Assembly: GCF_004519335.1 (NCBI RefSeq)
Contig: NZ_SOZD01000004.1
Coordinates: 372,001-436,000, forward strand
Length of the DNA stretch: 64,000 bases
Direction of reading: 5' to 3'
From: Jiella endophytica
Lineage (GTDB): Bacteria; Pseudomonadota; Alphaproteobacteria; Rhizobiales; Rhizobiaceae
Position 1 is the stretch's first letter. Each line of letters opens with the position of its first letter. Made by a program: the position numbers and the translations under genes. Positions 52,814-62,592 of the stretch are shown here, one piece after another. The notes under the pieces were generated by a model, which made no database searches, was not told the origin of the DNA, and saw only the letters and a program-made list of their open reading frames with translations.

Positions 52814-53156
52814 CGTGCCATCCCCTTGCTTGTCACTTTACCCAGACCGCCGCGCGTCTGATGCGACGCGCCGGGACGCTCTCACTCATTCAATCACCGC
52901 ATCGCGCCTCGCGAAAACCGGCCCCGAATTTCGGGCCGATGCCGTGATGGATCGGATTTGACAATCGGGTCCCGGTCGAGGTCAAGCACTGGAACCTATG
53001 CCAAATTGAAAAATCCCCTAAAAACATAGACTTGACCAGCGGCCTTGCGATTTCGACATCGGCTCGGCGATTGCCACCGAACAGGTCTCGATGTCGGAAG
53101 CGGACCACTAGCCATTGCTAACGACGCTTTCATGACATGACATGACCAGGCCCGGC
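52814..53156. promoter_or_regulatory. 343-base gap between hdaA and ppk
   Basis: It holds no gene. A palindrome CGGCCC ... GGGCCG (52919-52938) is a candidate hairpin. The A/T-richer part 52995-53040 is the likely ppk promoter on the minus strand. I found no clear direct-repeat Pho box. A short CATGA triplet repeat is at 53131-53147. Confidence 0.4.
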
Positions 53157-53825
53157 TCAGGCTGAATGCCATCCCTCCTCGCCGAGAACCCGGCGAAGCA
53201 GCGGGCGCGTCACCTTCTTCTTCTCCGCCAGCGCTTCCCGGTCGACCGCGGCGACGATCCTGCGGGCGTCGTCGAGGGAGCGTTCCATCCGCTCGACCAG
53301 ATAGCGCAGGGCCCCCGGCTCCACCTCGATCTGCCGGTCGGCGAAGAGCTTGGCGAGGACGCCGGTCAGAAGCGCGTCGTCCGGCGCACCGAGCGCGGCG
53401 ATGGTGGCGGCGGCGAGCCGCGAGCGCAGGTCCGGCATGGCGATGTCGAGCGCCGCGGGGGGAACACGGCTGGTCAGGAGCAGCGAGCCGCCGCCGAGCC
53501 GGGCCGCATTGACGAGGGCGAACAGCGCCGCCTCGTCCACCCCGGCGCGGTCGACGTCGTCGACGACGACGCGGAAATCGTCTGCCCGCAGGATCGCACC
53601 GAGATCGTGACCACCGGCGACGACGGCCCCCGCCTCGCCGGCCCAGACCTCGGCAAGATGGCTCTTGCCGGAGCCGGCAGGCCCGGTGACGAGGAGCACC
53701 GGATGCGGCCAGTCCGGAAAGGCGTCGACCGCCTCGACGGCAAGGCGGTTCGCCGCCGAGACGACGAGATCGTCGCGCGCATGGGACGGGCGGTGCGGAA
53801 GGTCGAGCGGCAGCTGCCTTGCCAT
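53157..53825 (-). CDS. hdaA: DnaA regulatory inactivator HdaA
   Basis: 222 residues: a small AAA+ protein homologous to the DnaA ATPase core. The extreme N-terminus ARQLPLDLP is the clamp-binding motif that docks on the replication sliding clamp. Walker A is VTGPAGSGKSHL (47-57), Walker B VVVDDVDRA and sensor 1 LLLTSRVPP; no DNA-binding domain follows. It promotes ATP hydrolysis by DnaA after initiation. It is the last gene of the CDP-alcohol phosphotransferase - perM - hdaA operon, seven bases after perM. This gene order near purMN is typical of Hyphomicrobiales. Confidence 0.9.
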   Translation of the reverse strand: MARQLPLDLPHRPSHARDDLVVSAANRLAVEAVDAFPDWPHPVLLVTGPAGSGKSHLAEVWAGEAGAVVAGGHDLGAILRADDFRVVVDDVDRAGVDEAALFALVNAARLGGGSLLLTSRVPPAALDIAMPDLRSRLAAATIAALGAPDDALLTGVLAKLFADRQIEVEPGALRYLVERMERSLDDARRIVAAVDREALAEKKKVTRPLLRRVLGEEGWHSA

Positions 53826-53832
53826 CGCCGCC

Positions 53833-54999
53833 TCAGACCGCCGGATCGGCGCCGGCCTTGGGGCGCGGCGGCAGCGCCGGCGGAACGACGTCGTTCTCGA
53901 TCATCTCGGTTTCCTGGCGCGTCGGCTCGCGGCCGAAATACATCTCGCTCTGGAGATATTGCGAGAGGGCAAAGCGCACCAGCACGCCGACGGCCGCCGC
54001 CGAGGGCACCGCGATCAGGAGCCCGACGAAGCCGAACATCGCGCCGAAGGCGAGGAGCGCGAACATCAGCCAGACCGGATGCAGCCCGACGGAGGCGCCG
54101 ACGAGCTTCGGCTGCAGGATGTTGCCCTCGAGGAACTGGCCGACGAAGAAGATCGCGCCCACCGCGACGATCCACGGCCAGTCCGGCCAGAACTGCACCA
54201 GAGCGACGCCCACCGACAGCACCAGCCCGCTGATCGAGCCGATATAGGGGATGAAGGAGACGAGGCCGGCGAACAGCCCGATCAGCAGGCCGAAATTCAG
54301 CCCCACCGCCGACAGGGCGACGCCGTAGAAGGTGCCGAGGATGAGGCAGAGGCTGCCCTGCCCGCGCAGGAAGCCGGCGACGGAGCGGTCGATGTCGCGG
54401 GCAAGCCGCCTGATGGTCGTCACGTGCTGGCGCGGCACGCAGTCGTCGATCCGCGCGACCATGCGGTCCCAGTCGAGCAGCATGTAGAAGGCGACGACGG
54501 GGGTGACGACGAAGAGCGAGACGAAATTGACCACCGCCAGCGAGGAGGACCACAGCGAGGCGACGAAGGCGGTGATGATGCCGGCGCCTTCGCTGACCAG
54601 CTTGCCGAGGTCCTGCTTCAGATTGGCCTCGCCCTGGGGCAGCAGCCAGCCGATCGAGCTCGACCGGATGTCGCTCATGATCGCCTGCACCCTGTCGACA
54701 TAGTCTGGGATGCGGCCGGCGATGCCGGCGGTCTGCTCGACGATGACCGGTACCAGCAGCACGATGACGCCGATGAAGATCATCAGAAACAGGACGAGGA
54801 TCAGGATCGTCGCCCACAGCCGCGAGACGCCGTTCCGCTCGAGCCAGTCGGCGACCGGGTCAAGGAAATAGGCGATCATCATGCCGAGGACGAAGGGCAG
54901 GAGGATGCCGGAGAACAACCACAAAAGCAGCACCGCCACGGATGCGGTGATGCTCCAGAACAGAACCTGCCGCCTGATCAGCGCACTGCGGTCGGTCAT
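53833..54999 (-). CDS. AI-2E / PerM-family membrane transporter
   Basis: 388 residues with about seven to eight membrane helices (LFWSITASVAVLLLWLF, LPFVLGMMIAYFLDPV, ATILILVLFLMIFIGV and more). The family signature region is LLIGLFAGLVSFIPYIGSISG with GNILQPKLVGASVGLHPVWL. Members export small signals or ions (TqsA, PerM, Na+/H+ antiport), and the substrate here is not predictable. The ATG at 54999 overlaps the stop of the CDP-alcohol phosphotransferase gene by four bases, and hdaA follows after seven bases. The cytoplasmic C-terminus is Pro-rich. Confidence 0.9.
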   Translation of the reverse strand: MTDRSALIRRQVLFWSITASVAVLLLWLFSGILLPFVLGMMIAYFLDPVADWLERNGVSRLWATILILVLFLMIFIGVIVLLVPVIVEQTAGIAGRIPDYVDRVQAIMSDIRSSSIGWLLPQGEANLKQDLGKLVSEGAGIITAFVASLWSSSLAVVNFVSLFVVTPVVAFYMLLDWDRMVARIDDCVPRQHVTTIRRLARDIDRSVAGFLRGQGSLCLILGTFYGVALSAVGLNFGLLIGLFAGLVSFIPYIGSISGLVLSVGVALVQFWPDWPWIVAVGAIFFVGQFLEGNILQPKLVGASVGLHPVWLMFALLAFGAMFGFVGLLIAVPSAAAVGVLVRFALSQYLQSEMYFGREPTRQETEMIENDVVPPALPPRPKAGADPAV

Positions 55000-55562
55000 G
55001 GGCCCTCGTCGTCCTTCGGTTCGGCTCCGTGGGGCGACGCCATATGCCGTAGCCAGTCGATGAGATAGGCGGCGGCCGAGGCGACGGTCAAGATCGCCGT
55101 AAGGACGACGAGAAGATCGATGACGGGGCCAAGGCTCAGACCGAAGGCCGATTCGCCGAGGACGCTCGCCGCGAGCACGATCTGCGCCGCCGTCGTCGCC
55201 TTCGAGACGAAGAGCGGCTGCACCGTCATCGGCAGCCCCATCACATAGGCGAGGAGAAAGGCGGCGACGATCAGGACGTCGCGGCTGACCACGGCGATCA
55301 CCAGCCAGTCCGGCAGCCGGCCGAGCAGGCCGAGACCGATGAACACGGTGGACAGAAGCGCCTTGTCGGCGATCGGATCGAGATAGAGGCCAAGGGTCGA
55401 CTGCTGGTCGAAATGGCGGGCGATGGCGCCGTCGACGGCATCCGAGATCCCGGCGACGACGAAGGTGGCGAAGGCGAGCGGCCAGTTGCCGCCGATCAGC
55501 GCCCAGATCATCAGCGGAACGGCGAGCAGCCTGGCGATGGAGATCAGGTTGGGGATCGTCAT
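54996..55562 (-). CDS. CDP-alcohol phosphatidyltransferase family protein
   Basis: 188 residues with four to six membrane helices. The catalytic signature DxxDGxxARxxxxxxxxGxxxDxxxD is complete in DAVDGAIARHFDQQ and LGLYLDPIADK. It transfers a phosphatidyl group from CDP-diacylglycerol to an alcohol and may be a PgsA-like phosphatidylglycerophosphate synthase or a cardiolipin synthase. CGGAGG is six bases before the ATG at 55562; a longer open frame upstream overlaps the purM promoter and is not normal protein. First gene of the operon with perM and hdaA, divergent from purM. Confidence 0.9.
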   Translation of the reverse strand: MTIPNLISIARLLAVPLMIWALIGGNWPLAFATFVVAGISDAVDGAIARHFDQQSTLGLYLDPIADKALLSTVFIGLGLLGRLPDWLVIAVVSRDVLIVAAFLLAYVMGLPMTVQPLFVSKATTAAQIVLAASVLGESAFGLSLGPVIDLLVVLTAILTVASAAAYLIDWLRHMASPHGAEPKDDEGP

Positions 55563-55756
55563 GAAGGCCTCCGGACCACCCACTGACGCCGGTTCGCGGG
55601 CCCATGACCAAGTGGTGTCGAAGGGCCGGCATTGAAAGCCGCGGACATCGGTTTCGCGGCCATGCGGACGTCGCTTCGAAGACACACACCCATGCCGCGG
55701 GTCTTGCTCGCGGCCCCCGATCATGTCAACTCCGGCAGAAACGGGGCAAAGGGCCG

Positions 55757-56827
55757 ATGGCAGACCAACGCGATTCATTGACCTACCGCGATGCCGGGGT
55801 CGACATCGATGCCGGCAACGAGATGGTCCGGCGGATCAAGCCGCATGTGCGCTCGACGACGCGCAAGGGCGCCGACGGCGAGATCGGCGGTTTCGGCGGG
55901 CTGTTCGACCTCAAGGCCGCGGGCTTTGCCGATCCGATCCTCGTCGCCGCCAATGACGGCGTCGGCACCAAGGTCAAGATCGCCATCGAGACCGGCCGCC
56001 ACGCGACGATCGGCATCGATCTCGTCGCGATGTGCGTCAACGATCTCGTGGTGCAGGGCGCCGAGCCGCTGCTCTTCCTCGATTACTACGCCACCGGCCA
56101 TCTCGACCCGGAGGAAGGCGCCGCGATCGTCGAGGGGATCGCCGCCGGCTGCCGCATGGCCGGCTGCGCGCTGCTCGGCGGCGAGACCGCCGAAATGCCG
56201 GGGCTCTACGCGAAGGGCGACTACGACCTCGCAGGCTTCGCCGTCGGAGCTGCCGAGCGCGGAACGTTGCTGCCGCAGACGGAAAGGCTCGTTGCCGGCG
56301 ACGTGATCCTCGGCCTCGCCTCGTCGGGGGTGCATTCCAACGGCTATTCGCTGGTGCGCCGGATCGTCGAGCGCAGCGGCCTTTCCTACGACGCGCCGGC
56401 GCCCTTCGAGGCCGGCCGCAGCCTCGGCGACGCGCTGCTCGAGCCGACGCGGATCTATGTGAAGCCGCTGATCGAGGCGATCCGCGGCGGCGCCGGCATC
56501 AAGGCGCTCGCCCACATCACCGGCGGCGGCTTTACGGAAAACATTCCGCGCGTCCTGCCCGATCACCTCGCGGCCGAGATCGACCTCTTCGCGGTCCCCG
56601 TCCCGCCGGTGTTTTCATGGCTGGCGAAGATCGGCGGCGTCCCCGCGCCCGAGATGCTGCGCACCTTCAACTGCGGCATCGGCATGATCGTCGTGACCTC
56701 CGCGGCAGACGCGGCAAATGCTTCGGCGATGCTGGCCGAGGCAGGCGAAACCGTGGTGCCGCTCGGCCGGCTCTCTCCGCGTGAGGGCGCCGGCGTAACA
56801 TTCAACGGCGAGCTGGCGCTCTCATGA
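55757..56827 (+). CDS. purM: phosphoribosylformylglycinamidine cyclo-ligase (AIR synthetase)
   Basis: 356 residues. The opening [61 protein letters not shown] and [11 protein letters not shown] are diagnostic. It closes the imidazole ring to form 5-aminoimidazole ribonucleotide with ATP in purine synthesis. The ATG at 55757 fits the family N-terminus. Its stop overlaps the purN start (ATGA), a common arrangement in alphaproteobacteria. Confidence 0.96.
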   Translation: MADQRDSLTYRDAGVDIDAGNEMVRRIKPHVRSTTRKGADGEIGGFGGLFDLKAAGFADPILVAANDGVGTKVKIAIETGRHATIGIDLVAMCVNDLVVQGAEPLLFLDYYATGHLDPEEGAAIVEGIAAGCRMAGCALLGGETAEMPGLYAKGDYDLAGFAVGAAERGTLLPQTERLVAGDVILGLASSGVHSNGYSLVRRIVERSGLSYDAPAPFEAGRSLGDALLEPTRIYVKPLIEAIRGGAGIKALAHITGGGFTENIPRVLPDHLAAEIDLFAVPVPPVFSWLAKIGGVPAPEMLRTFNCGIGMIVVTSAADAANASAMLAEAGETVVPLGRLSPREGAGVTFNGELALS

Positions 56828-57537
56828 CGGCGGCGCAGCGCAAGCGCATCGCGGTGCTGATTTCAGGTCGCGGCACCAACATGAAAGCGATCATCGCCGC
56901 CTGCATGGATCCGGCCTTTCCCGGCGAGGTGAGCGCGGTGATCGCCAACCGGCCGGACGCTGCGGGCCTCGAGACGGCGCGGCGCTACGACATCGCCGCC
57001 CATGCCGTCGACCAGAAGGCCTATCAGAGCCGCGAGGAGCACGAGCGGGCGGTGCTCGACGTCCTCGAGGCTGTCAATCCGGACGTCATCTGCCTCGCCG
57101 GCTACATGCGGCTCCTGACGACGGACTTCGTGCGTCGTTTCGACGGCCGGATGATCAACATCCACCCGTCGCTGCTGCCACTGTTTCCCGGCCTCGACAC
57201 CCATGCCCGGGCGCTCGCCGCCGGCATGCGCGTTCATGGCTGCACGGTGCACTACGTCACGGAGCGCATGGATGAGGGGCCGATCATCGCTCAGGCGGCG
57301 ATCGCCATCGAGCCCGAGGACAATGCCGACAGCCTCGCCGACCGGCTGCTGAGGGCCGAACACCGGCTCTATCCGCATGCGCTGCGGATGGTGCTGACCG
57401 GCGAGGTGCGGATGGTCAACGGCCAGGCGGCCTTCCGCCGCCGCCCGCCCGCCCTGCAGGAGGACGACGCCGAGGGCCTGAGCGATGCGCCGCGGCCGCC
57501 GCAGATACTGCTGTCGCCGGACGCGCGACGAAACTGA
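56824..57537 (+). CDS. purN: phosphoribosylglycinamide formyltransferase
   Basis: 237 residues. [17 protein letters not shown] is the substrate-phosphate loop, and [12 protein letters not shown] with Asn112 and His114 plus Asp150 (ERMDEGPI) give the catalytic set. It transfers formyl from 10-formyl-tetrahydrofolate to GAR, the third purine step. The C-terminal 25 or so residues after RRRPPA are a Pro/Asp tail longer than in E. coli. Coupled to purM by a four-base overlap. Confidence 0.95.
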   Translation: MTAAQRKRIAVLISGRGTNMKAIIAACMDPAFPGEVSAVIANRPDAAGLETARRYDIAAHAVDQKAYQSREEHERAVLDVLEAVNPDVICLAGYMRLLTTDFVRRFDGRMINIHPSLLPLFPGLDTHARALAAGMRVHGCTVHYVTERMDEGPIIAQAAIAIEPEDNADSLADRLLRAEHRLYPHALRMVLTGEVRMVNGQAAFRRRPPALQEDDAEGLSDAPRPPQILLSPDARRN

Positions 57538-57622
57538 CTCACCCGATACGCCCCTTGAGAAGCGCTGCCAAGCGACCGCAGACACCGAACGACCAGACGC
57601 GACGACAGGAGACAGGCACACG

Positions 57623-58012
57623 ATGCCCCAGAGACTTGCCACCGCCGCCATCATCACGCTGAGCCTTGCAGCGGGTGCCTGTTCCAGCACCAGCCAGCGG
57701 CCGACGCCGCTGCCCGCCTCGACCCTGCCGGCCGCCAGCGCGCCGGCGGCACAGCCGGGGCCGGTCGCCGGAGGCTTCGGCCAGTCGGGGACTGTCGCTG
57801 CCGGCGGCGGCATTTGCAACGCTTCGGCCGCAAGCATCGTCGTCGGGCAACTCGGCACCAGCGTCGCCTCGGAGCAGGCCAAGGAAGCGACCGGCGCCGC
57901 CAGCGTGCGCATCCTCTATCCGAACCAGCCGGTGACCCAGGAATATGTCGGCGACCGGCTCAACCTCATTACCGACGAAGAGAACCGCATCACCACCGTG
58001 CGCTGCGGCTGA
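57623..58012 (+). CDS. I78-family peptidase-inhibitor-like lipoprotein
   Basis: 129 residues. The N-terminal ATAAIITLSLAAGACSS has a lipobox (AAGAC, Cys20), then a Pro/Ala/Ser linker and a C-terminal domain: ICNASAASIVVGQLGTSVASEQAKEATGAASVRIL and VTQEYVGDRLNLITDEENRITTVRCG. This is the inhibitor I78 pattern, a short potato-inhibitor-like fold closed by a Cys pair. It probably faces the periplasm on the outer membrane and may block host or self serine proteases. AGGAGA lies upstream of the ATG. It follows purN by 85 bases and converges on the phosphatase gene. Confidence 0.8.
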   Translation: MPQRLATAAIITLSLAAGACSSTSQRPTPLPASTLPAASAPAAQPGPVAGGFGQSGTVAAGGGICNASAASIVVGQLGTSVASEQAKEATGAASVRILYPNQPVTQEYVGDRLNLITDEENRITTVRCG

Positions 58013-58061
58013 GGCCTGACGCCGGAGCCCAGCGAGAGGCGCGCTCGAAGTCGTTTGAGCC

Positions 58062-58541
58062 CTACCTGCCGAAGCGGCCGCTGATTCGCGTCTCGATCCG
58101 CTTCAGCACGTCGCGATAGGCGTCGAGGATCTGCTCGCGCGAGCCGGTGACGACGGAGGGGTCGGGCATCGGCCAGAACTCCACCTCGACGGATGATGTC
58201 CCCGCCGCGTCGAGGGCGACGTGGTGGGCCTCGGGCGCCATGGTGACGATGAGGTCGAAATAGCCGTCTTCAAGGTCCTCGTAGCGCTGCGGCTGGCGCT
58301 CGCCGAGGGTAAGCCCGCGCTCGGCGAGAACCGCATCGACGAAGGGATCGCGCCGTCCCTGCCTGACGCCCGCAGAGGCGATATAGACCGTCGCCGGCAG
58401 CATCGTGCGGGCAAGCGCCTCGGCCATGGGCGAGCGGATGGCATTCATGCCGCAGAGAAACAGGACGGAAGAGATCTTGTCGCCGGCAGCGCCCTGCCCG
58501 GCTGCACCGGCCGCAGCTTCGCTCCCCTGCCCGCCGCTCAC
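58062..58541 (-). CDS. low-molecular-weight phosphatase family protein
   Basis: 159 residues. The P-loop VLFLCGMNAIRSPMAEA carries the CX5R motif (Cys30, Arg36), and WPMPDPS near residue 125 supplies the general acid Asp. It is the LMW protein-tyrosine-phosphatase / arsenate-reductase fold. The substrate is not evident. The N-terminal 22 residues are a Gly/Ala-rich extension; a later start at DKISSV would lack Met. It belongs to the conserved block with UPF0262 and hisD on the same strand. In many relatives infA and maf follow; here the I78 gene converges instead. Confidence 0.85.
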   Translation of the reverse strand: MSGGQGSEAAAGAAGQGAAGDKISSVLFLCGMNAIRSPMAEALARTMLPATVYIASAGVRQGRRDPFVDAVLAERGLTLGERQPQRYEDLEDGYFDLIVTMAPEAHHVALDAAGTSSVEVEFWPMPDPSVVTGSREQILDAYRDVLKRIETRISGRFGR

Positions 58542-58691
58542 CGGATGGCCCCGCGGCTTGGAGAACAGCCGGCCGGCCGGTTGAGGCGACGACGGAAAGC
58601 GGACGAGACGCGGCCTGCCATGCCCCGAGCCAGCGGCCCGAGCCTGCGGCTCAGCGGCCTGACGGTGGGCTGACGGGCCGCCATCGCCGCC

Positions 58692-59180
58692 TCAGCTCCG
58701 CCAATTGAGAACGCAGATCAGCGTGAACAGCCGGCGCGCGGTATCGAGATCAACCTCGATCTTGCCTTCCAGGCGCTCCATCAGCGTCTGCGATCCGTCA
58801 TTGTGGATGCCGCGCCGGCCCATGTCGATCGCCTCGATCTGCTGCGGCGTCGCCGAGCGGATCGCCTCGTAATAGCTGTCGCAGATCATGAAATAGTCGC
58901 GGATGACCTTTCGGAAGGGGGTGAGCGACAGGATGTGGGTGACCAGCGTCCCGCCGGCCTCGTCGCGGATGTCGAAGACGAGGCGCTTGTCGACCAGCGA
59001 CAGCTTCAGCCGAAACTTCGCGCCCTCCGGTGCCCCGACGGGATTGAAGAGGTTCTCCTCGACGAGATCGAAGATCGCGACGTTGCGCTCGTGCTCGACG
59101 TCGGGCGTGGCACGGCCGATCGTCTCGTCGAGCTCGACGTCGATCAGGCGGCCGCTCCCGGTCGTTTGCGCCTCAGCCAT
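58692..59180 (-). CDS. UPF0262 family protein
   Basis: 162 residues of the uncharacterised UPF0262 family of alphaproteobacteria. Typical parts are [56 protein letters not shown] and [23 protein letters not shown]. It is cytoplasmic, without known function. It starts ten bases after the hisD stop and is followed by the phosphatase gene 150 bases on. Confidence 0.92.
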   Translation of the reverse strand: MAEAQTTGSGRLIDVELDETIGRATPDVEHERNVAIFDLVEENLFNPVGAPEGAKFRLKLSLVDKRLVFDIRDEAGGTLVTHILSLTPFRKVIRDYFMICDSYYEAIRSATPQQIEAIDMGRRGIHNDGSQTLMERLEGKIEVDLDTARRLFTLICVLNWRS

Positions 59181-59189
59181 CCGGGCCCC

Positions 59190-60482
59190 TCAGAGATTGA
59201 GCCTGATGGCGACCGAGCGGCCGTGGGCGTCGAGCCCCTCGACCCGCGCGAGCTCGATCGCCGCGGGGCCGAGTTCACGCAGCTGCTCAGCGGAAAGCTT
59301 CAGGATCGAGGTGCGCTTGACGAAGTCGAGCACCGAGAGCCCGGAGGAGAAGCGCGCCGAGCGGGCGGTCGGCAGCACGTGGTTGGAGCCGCCGACATAG
59401 TCGCCGATCACTTCCGGCGTGTGGCGGCCGAGGAAGACGGCGCCGGCATTGCGGAGCTTGGCAAACAGCGCCTCGGGATCTTCGACGGCGAGCTCCAGAT
59501 GCTCCGGCGCGATACGGTCGGACAGGGGCGCAGCATCATCCAGGGTCGGCACGAGGATGATCGCGCCGTGCTCGGCCCAGCTCTTCGCCGCCGTCTCGGC
59601 CCGCGACAGGCTCTTGAGCTGGCGCTCGACGGCCGCCTCGACGGCATCGGCGAAACCGGCATCGTCGGTGATCAGGATCGACTGGGCGGCGGTGTCGTGC
59701 TCGGCCTGGCTGAGGAGGTCGGCGGCGATCCAGTCGGGATCATTGCCGGCGTCGGCGATCACCAGGATCTCCGACGGTCCGGCGATCATGTCGATGCCGA
59801 CATGGCCGAAGACATGCCGCTTGGCGGCGGCGACGAAGGCGTTGCCGGGGCCAACGATCTTGGCGACGGGGGCGATCGTCTCGGTGCCGTAGGCGAGCGC
59901 GGCCACAGCCTGTGCCCCGCCGATCCGGTAGATTTCGCGGACGCCGACGATCTTCGCCGCAGCCAGCACCAGCGGATTGAGCGCGCCGCGCATCGCCGGC
60001 ACCACCATGGCGATGCGCCCGACGCCAGCGACCTTCGCCGGGACGGCGTTCATCAGCACCGAGGAAGGGTAGCTCGCCATGCCGCCCGGAACATAGAGGC
60101 CGACGGATTCGATCGCCGTCCAGCGGCTGCCGAGCTCGACGCCGATCTGGTCGGTATAGCGGTCGTCCTTCGGCAGCTGGCGGCGGTGATGGGAAGCGAT
60201 CCGCTCATGGGCAAATTCGAGCGCTCGCAGCGTCTCGATCGGGGTTGCCTCGTAGGCGGCGTCGATCTCAGCCTCGCCGACCCGCATGGTCGACGGCGTC
60301 AGATCCAGCTGGTCGAACTGGCGGGTCAGCTCGATCAGCGCCGCATCGCCCTCGCTGCGAACCCTCGCGACGATCGTCCGCACCGCCGCGTCGACATCGG
60401 CAGACTGTTCGCGCTTTGCGCCGAGGAGCGCCGCAAAGTCCGGCTCGAAACCAACATCCGTCGAATTGAGGCGCCAGGGCAA
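59190..60482 (-). CDS. hisD: histidinol dehydrogenase
   Basis: 430 residues. Signatures are YVPGGMASYPSSVLMNAVPAKVAG, GGAQAVAALAYGTETI, IVGPGNAFVAAAKRHVFG, IDMIAGPSEILVIAD and the metal-site region DLLSQAEHDTAAQS, with HLELAV and VGGSNHVLPT. It is a Zn enzyme that makes the last two oxidations of histidine synthesis with NAD. It stands apart from other his genes, in the DUF2948-hisD-UPF0262-phosphatase operon common in Hyphomicrobiales. Confidence 0.96.
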   Translation of the reverse strand: MPWRLNSTDVGFEPDFAALLGAKREQSADVDAAVRTIVARVRSEGDAALIELTRQFDQLDLTPSTMRVGEAEIDAAYEATPIETLRALEFAHERIASHHRRQLPKDDRYTDQIGVELGSRWTAIESVGLYVPGGMASYPSSVLMNAVPAKVAGVGRIAMVVPAMRGALNPLVLAAAKIVGVREIYRIGGAQAVAALAYGTETIAPVAKIVGPGNAFVAAAKRHVFGHVGIDMIAGPSEILVIADAGNDPDWIAADLLSQAEHDTAAQSILITDDAGFADAVEAAVERQLKSLSRAETAAKSWAEHGAIILVPTLDDAAPLSDRIAPEHLELAVEDPEALFAKLRNAGAVFLGRHTPEVIGDYVGGSNHVLPTARSARFSSGLSVLDFVKRTSILKLSAEQLRELGPAAIELARVEGLDAHGRSVAIRLNL

Positions 60483-60568
60483 TCTCAGAGTCCTCTTTCC
60501 TGCCCTTTGGCGGGCCGATCAGCGTCTCGAGGCGCGGGGCGGCACGGCGAACCCCGCCGGCAGCCGCC

Positions 60569-61021
60569 TCAGGCGCGGTGGTCGGGCCTTGCGAGCGTTC
60601 CCCAGGCGCCGCCGACATCGGCGAGCTGCGCCTCGATGACCTCGACCTCCAGCCTTATCGCGGAGCCGCCGGCAAACACAAGTTCGACCGCGCCGGAGGG
60701 TGCCTCGCCTTCTTCGAAACGGATGGCGAGGAGAACGAGCACATCGTCCTCGGCCAGCCTGTCGAAGCCGAGGCGGGCCGCGGCGGTCACCCTGTCGAAA
60801 TGCAGGATCGCCCGGCGGCGCTCGTAGTCCGGCCGGCGGAACAGCGAAAAGCGCTTGGGCGCGACGAGCTTTTCCCAGACGAAGCGGTTCATCTCCACGA
60901 CGAACTTCTTCTCGCCCGGAGCGTAATGGAGTTCCTCGACGCGGATCACGGCGTCCTGGCAATGCGCCGAGACGATCGCAAGGTCTTCCGCATCGACGGC
61001 AAGCAGACGCAACTGATCCAT
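60569..61021 (-). CDS. DUF2948 family protein
   Basis: 150 residues, a small soluble protein of the alphaproteobacterial DUF2948 family (MDQLRLLAVDAEDLAIVSAHCQDAVI, KKFVVEMNRFVWEK, RRAILHFDRV). The function is unknown. The start at 61021 matches the family N-terminus; an open frame runs further upstream. It is the first gene of the hisD operon. The 318 bases to the divergent acyltransferase gene (61022-61339) hold no other gene; TTAACGCTTCCTTAC at 61189-61203 is a near-match to a CtrA box. Confidence 0.85.
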   Translation of the reverse strand: MDQLRLLAVDAEDLAIVSAHCQDAVIRVEELHYAPGEKKFVVEMNRFVWEKLVAPKRFSLFRRPDYERRRAILHFDRVTAAARLGFDRLAEDDVLVLLAIRFEEGEAPSGAVELVFAGGSAIRLEVEVIEAQLADVGGAWGTLARPDHRA

Positions 61022-61339
61022 ACTGACGGACAAACTGGTTTCCCTTGGCTGAGCGCGGTCTCCCCTCGGGCCCCAATTAGGTGCAAGCGCGAAAGCTGCA
61101 AGGAACCCCGCCGGCGCACCGCGCGGCCCACGGTCCCGCGGCAAGGAACCGGCATGGCCTTCCGACCCATCCGCTTTGAACGTCGGCTTTAACGCTTCCT
61201 TACCGGCAACAGCGCAGGATGCCGTACGATGTTCCCGGCGGCGGATCGTGATCGCGGGCCGGCCTGGCTCGGCTCAGCTTGGGACAGAGCTGCTCGGCAG
61301 GACGAATTCCCGGCTTCGGCCGGATGGGAGGCTGTTGCG

Positions 61340-62524
61340 ATGATCGAAGGCCGCGCTGCGGTCCGCGACGAGGGCGGGCGTTTTCTGGCCCTGGACGGCT
61401 GGCGGGGCGTCTGCGCGCTGCTCGTCGTCTGCTTTCACGCGCCGGTCACCGGCTTTGCCGAGACCAATGGCCTCATCCGCAACGCCTTTCTCTTCGTCGA
61501 CTTCTTCTTCGTCCTTTCCGGCTACGTGATCACCCACGCCTTTTTCGAGCCGTTGCGGGAAAAGTGCGAATTCGGCCGGTTCTTCCTGCTTCGACTGTTC
61601 CGGGTCTATCCGCTGCATCTCGCCATGCTGGCGCTTTACGTGGCGTTCGAGGCCGCCCGGCTGGCGGTCGCCGGCCCGGGCGATGCCTTTCGCGGCGGCA
61701 CGTCGCTCGAAGGGCTCGCAATCAGCCTCTTGATGGCGCAATCCTTCGGCTTTCTCGACACTTTGACCTGGAACTATCCGAGCTGGTCGATCTCGGCGGA
61801 ACTCGTCGCCTATGCCGCCTTCGCCGCCGTGGTGGTGACGGTGCCGCGGCTGATCCTGCCGCTCTCTGCCGTGGCGGTCGTCACCGGCATCGTCGTCATC
61901 GCGCTGGTGAGAGGCGACATGGACGCCGCCTCGCATCTCGGCTGGCTGCGATGCCTCGCCGGCTTTTCCTTCGGCGTCATCCTGCGCCGGGCCGTCTGGC
62001 GGCCGGAGGCGGCCGACGAGGCCAAAGGCCAGCCGATCGCCTGGAGCCTTGCGGAGATCGCGGCGGTGCTTCTCGTCGTCGTCTTCGTGGTGCGGCTCGG
62101 CGGCACCATCCTCTCCGTCGCCGCCCCGCTGGTCTTCGGCCTCGCCCTCTATGTCTTCACCCATGAGGGCGGCATCGTCAGCCGGCTCCTGAAGTCGCGG
62201 CCGGTCGCCTTTCTCGGGCTGATCTCCTATTCGCTCTACATGACCCACGCCTTCGTCATCGACCGCGTCCACAATGCCGCGACCGTGGTCGGCAAGGTCA
62301 CCGGCATCGACCTCTTCGTCGAATCGACGCAAGGGCGCGGCGAACTGATCGGCCCGCAGGGCTGGGAAGGCTCGCTCGTCCTCGTCGTCATCGTCGCAGG
62401 AACGATCGTCTTCAGCTGGATCACCTACCGGCTCGTCGAAAAGCCGGGCATGGCGCTCGGCCGCCGGCTGCTCGCCAGGGGCGGCACCGCGGCAAGGCCG
62501 GGCAGCGCGCGGGCCGCTGCCTGA
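61340..62524 (+). CDS. acyltransferase 3 family membrane protein
   Basis: 394 residues with about ten membrane helices. The opening RFLALDGWRGVCALLVVCFHAPV contains the catalytic-type His of the family, and FLFVDFFFVLSGYVITHAF and YPSWSISAELVAY are typical (OafA/ExoZ/NodX group). It probably O-acetylates or succinylates an exopolysaccharide or O-antigen at the inner membrane. The ATG at 61340 has GGGAGG nine bases upstream; the frame opens from 61229 but with abnormal composition. It precedes a convergent polysaccharide polymerase/ligase gene, in keeping with that role. Confidence 0.88.
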   Translation: MIEGRAAVRDEGGRFLALDGWRGVCALLVVCFHAPVTGFAETNGLIRNAFLFVDFFFVLSGYVITHAFFEPLREKCEFGRFFLLRLFRVYPLHLAMLALYVAFEAARLAVAGPGDAFRGGTSLEGLAISLLMAQSFGFLDTLTWNYPSWSISAELVAYAAFAAVVVTVPRLILPLSAVAVVTGIVVIALVRGDMDAASHLGWLRCLAGFSFGVILRRAVWRPEAADEAKGQPIAWSLAEIAAVLLVVVFVVRLGGTILSVAAPLVFGLALYVFTHEGGIVSRLLKSRPVAFLGLISYSLYMTHAFVIDRVHNAATVVGKVTGIDLFVESTQGRGELIGPQGWEGSLVLVVIVAGTIVFSWITYRLVEKPGMALGRRLLARGGTAARPGSARAAA

Positions 62525-62592
62525 CGGCGGTCGCCGTCATTTGCCGGAAGGGCGGTGAGACTTCGAGGCGGGACGTATGTCCCTCCTCCGTT

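Noticed and set aside
50273-52861. An 862-codon open frame antisense to ppk and ppx
   Set aside because: Compositionally biased (His/Asp/Arg), no ribosome site, wholly opposite a conserved gene.
53131-53147. Short CATGA tandem repeat considered as a CRISPR or microsatellite
   Set aside because: Only three units of five bases and no spacers; chance is adequate.
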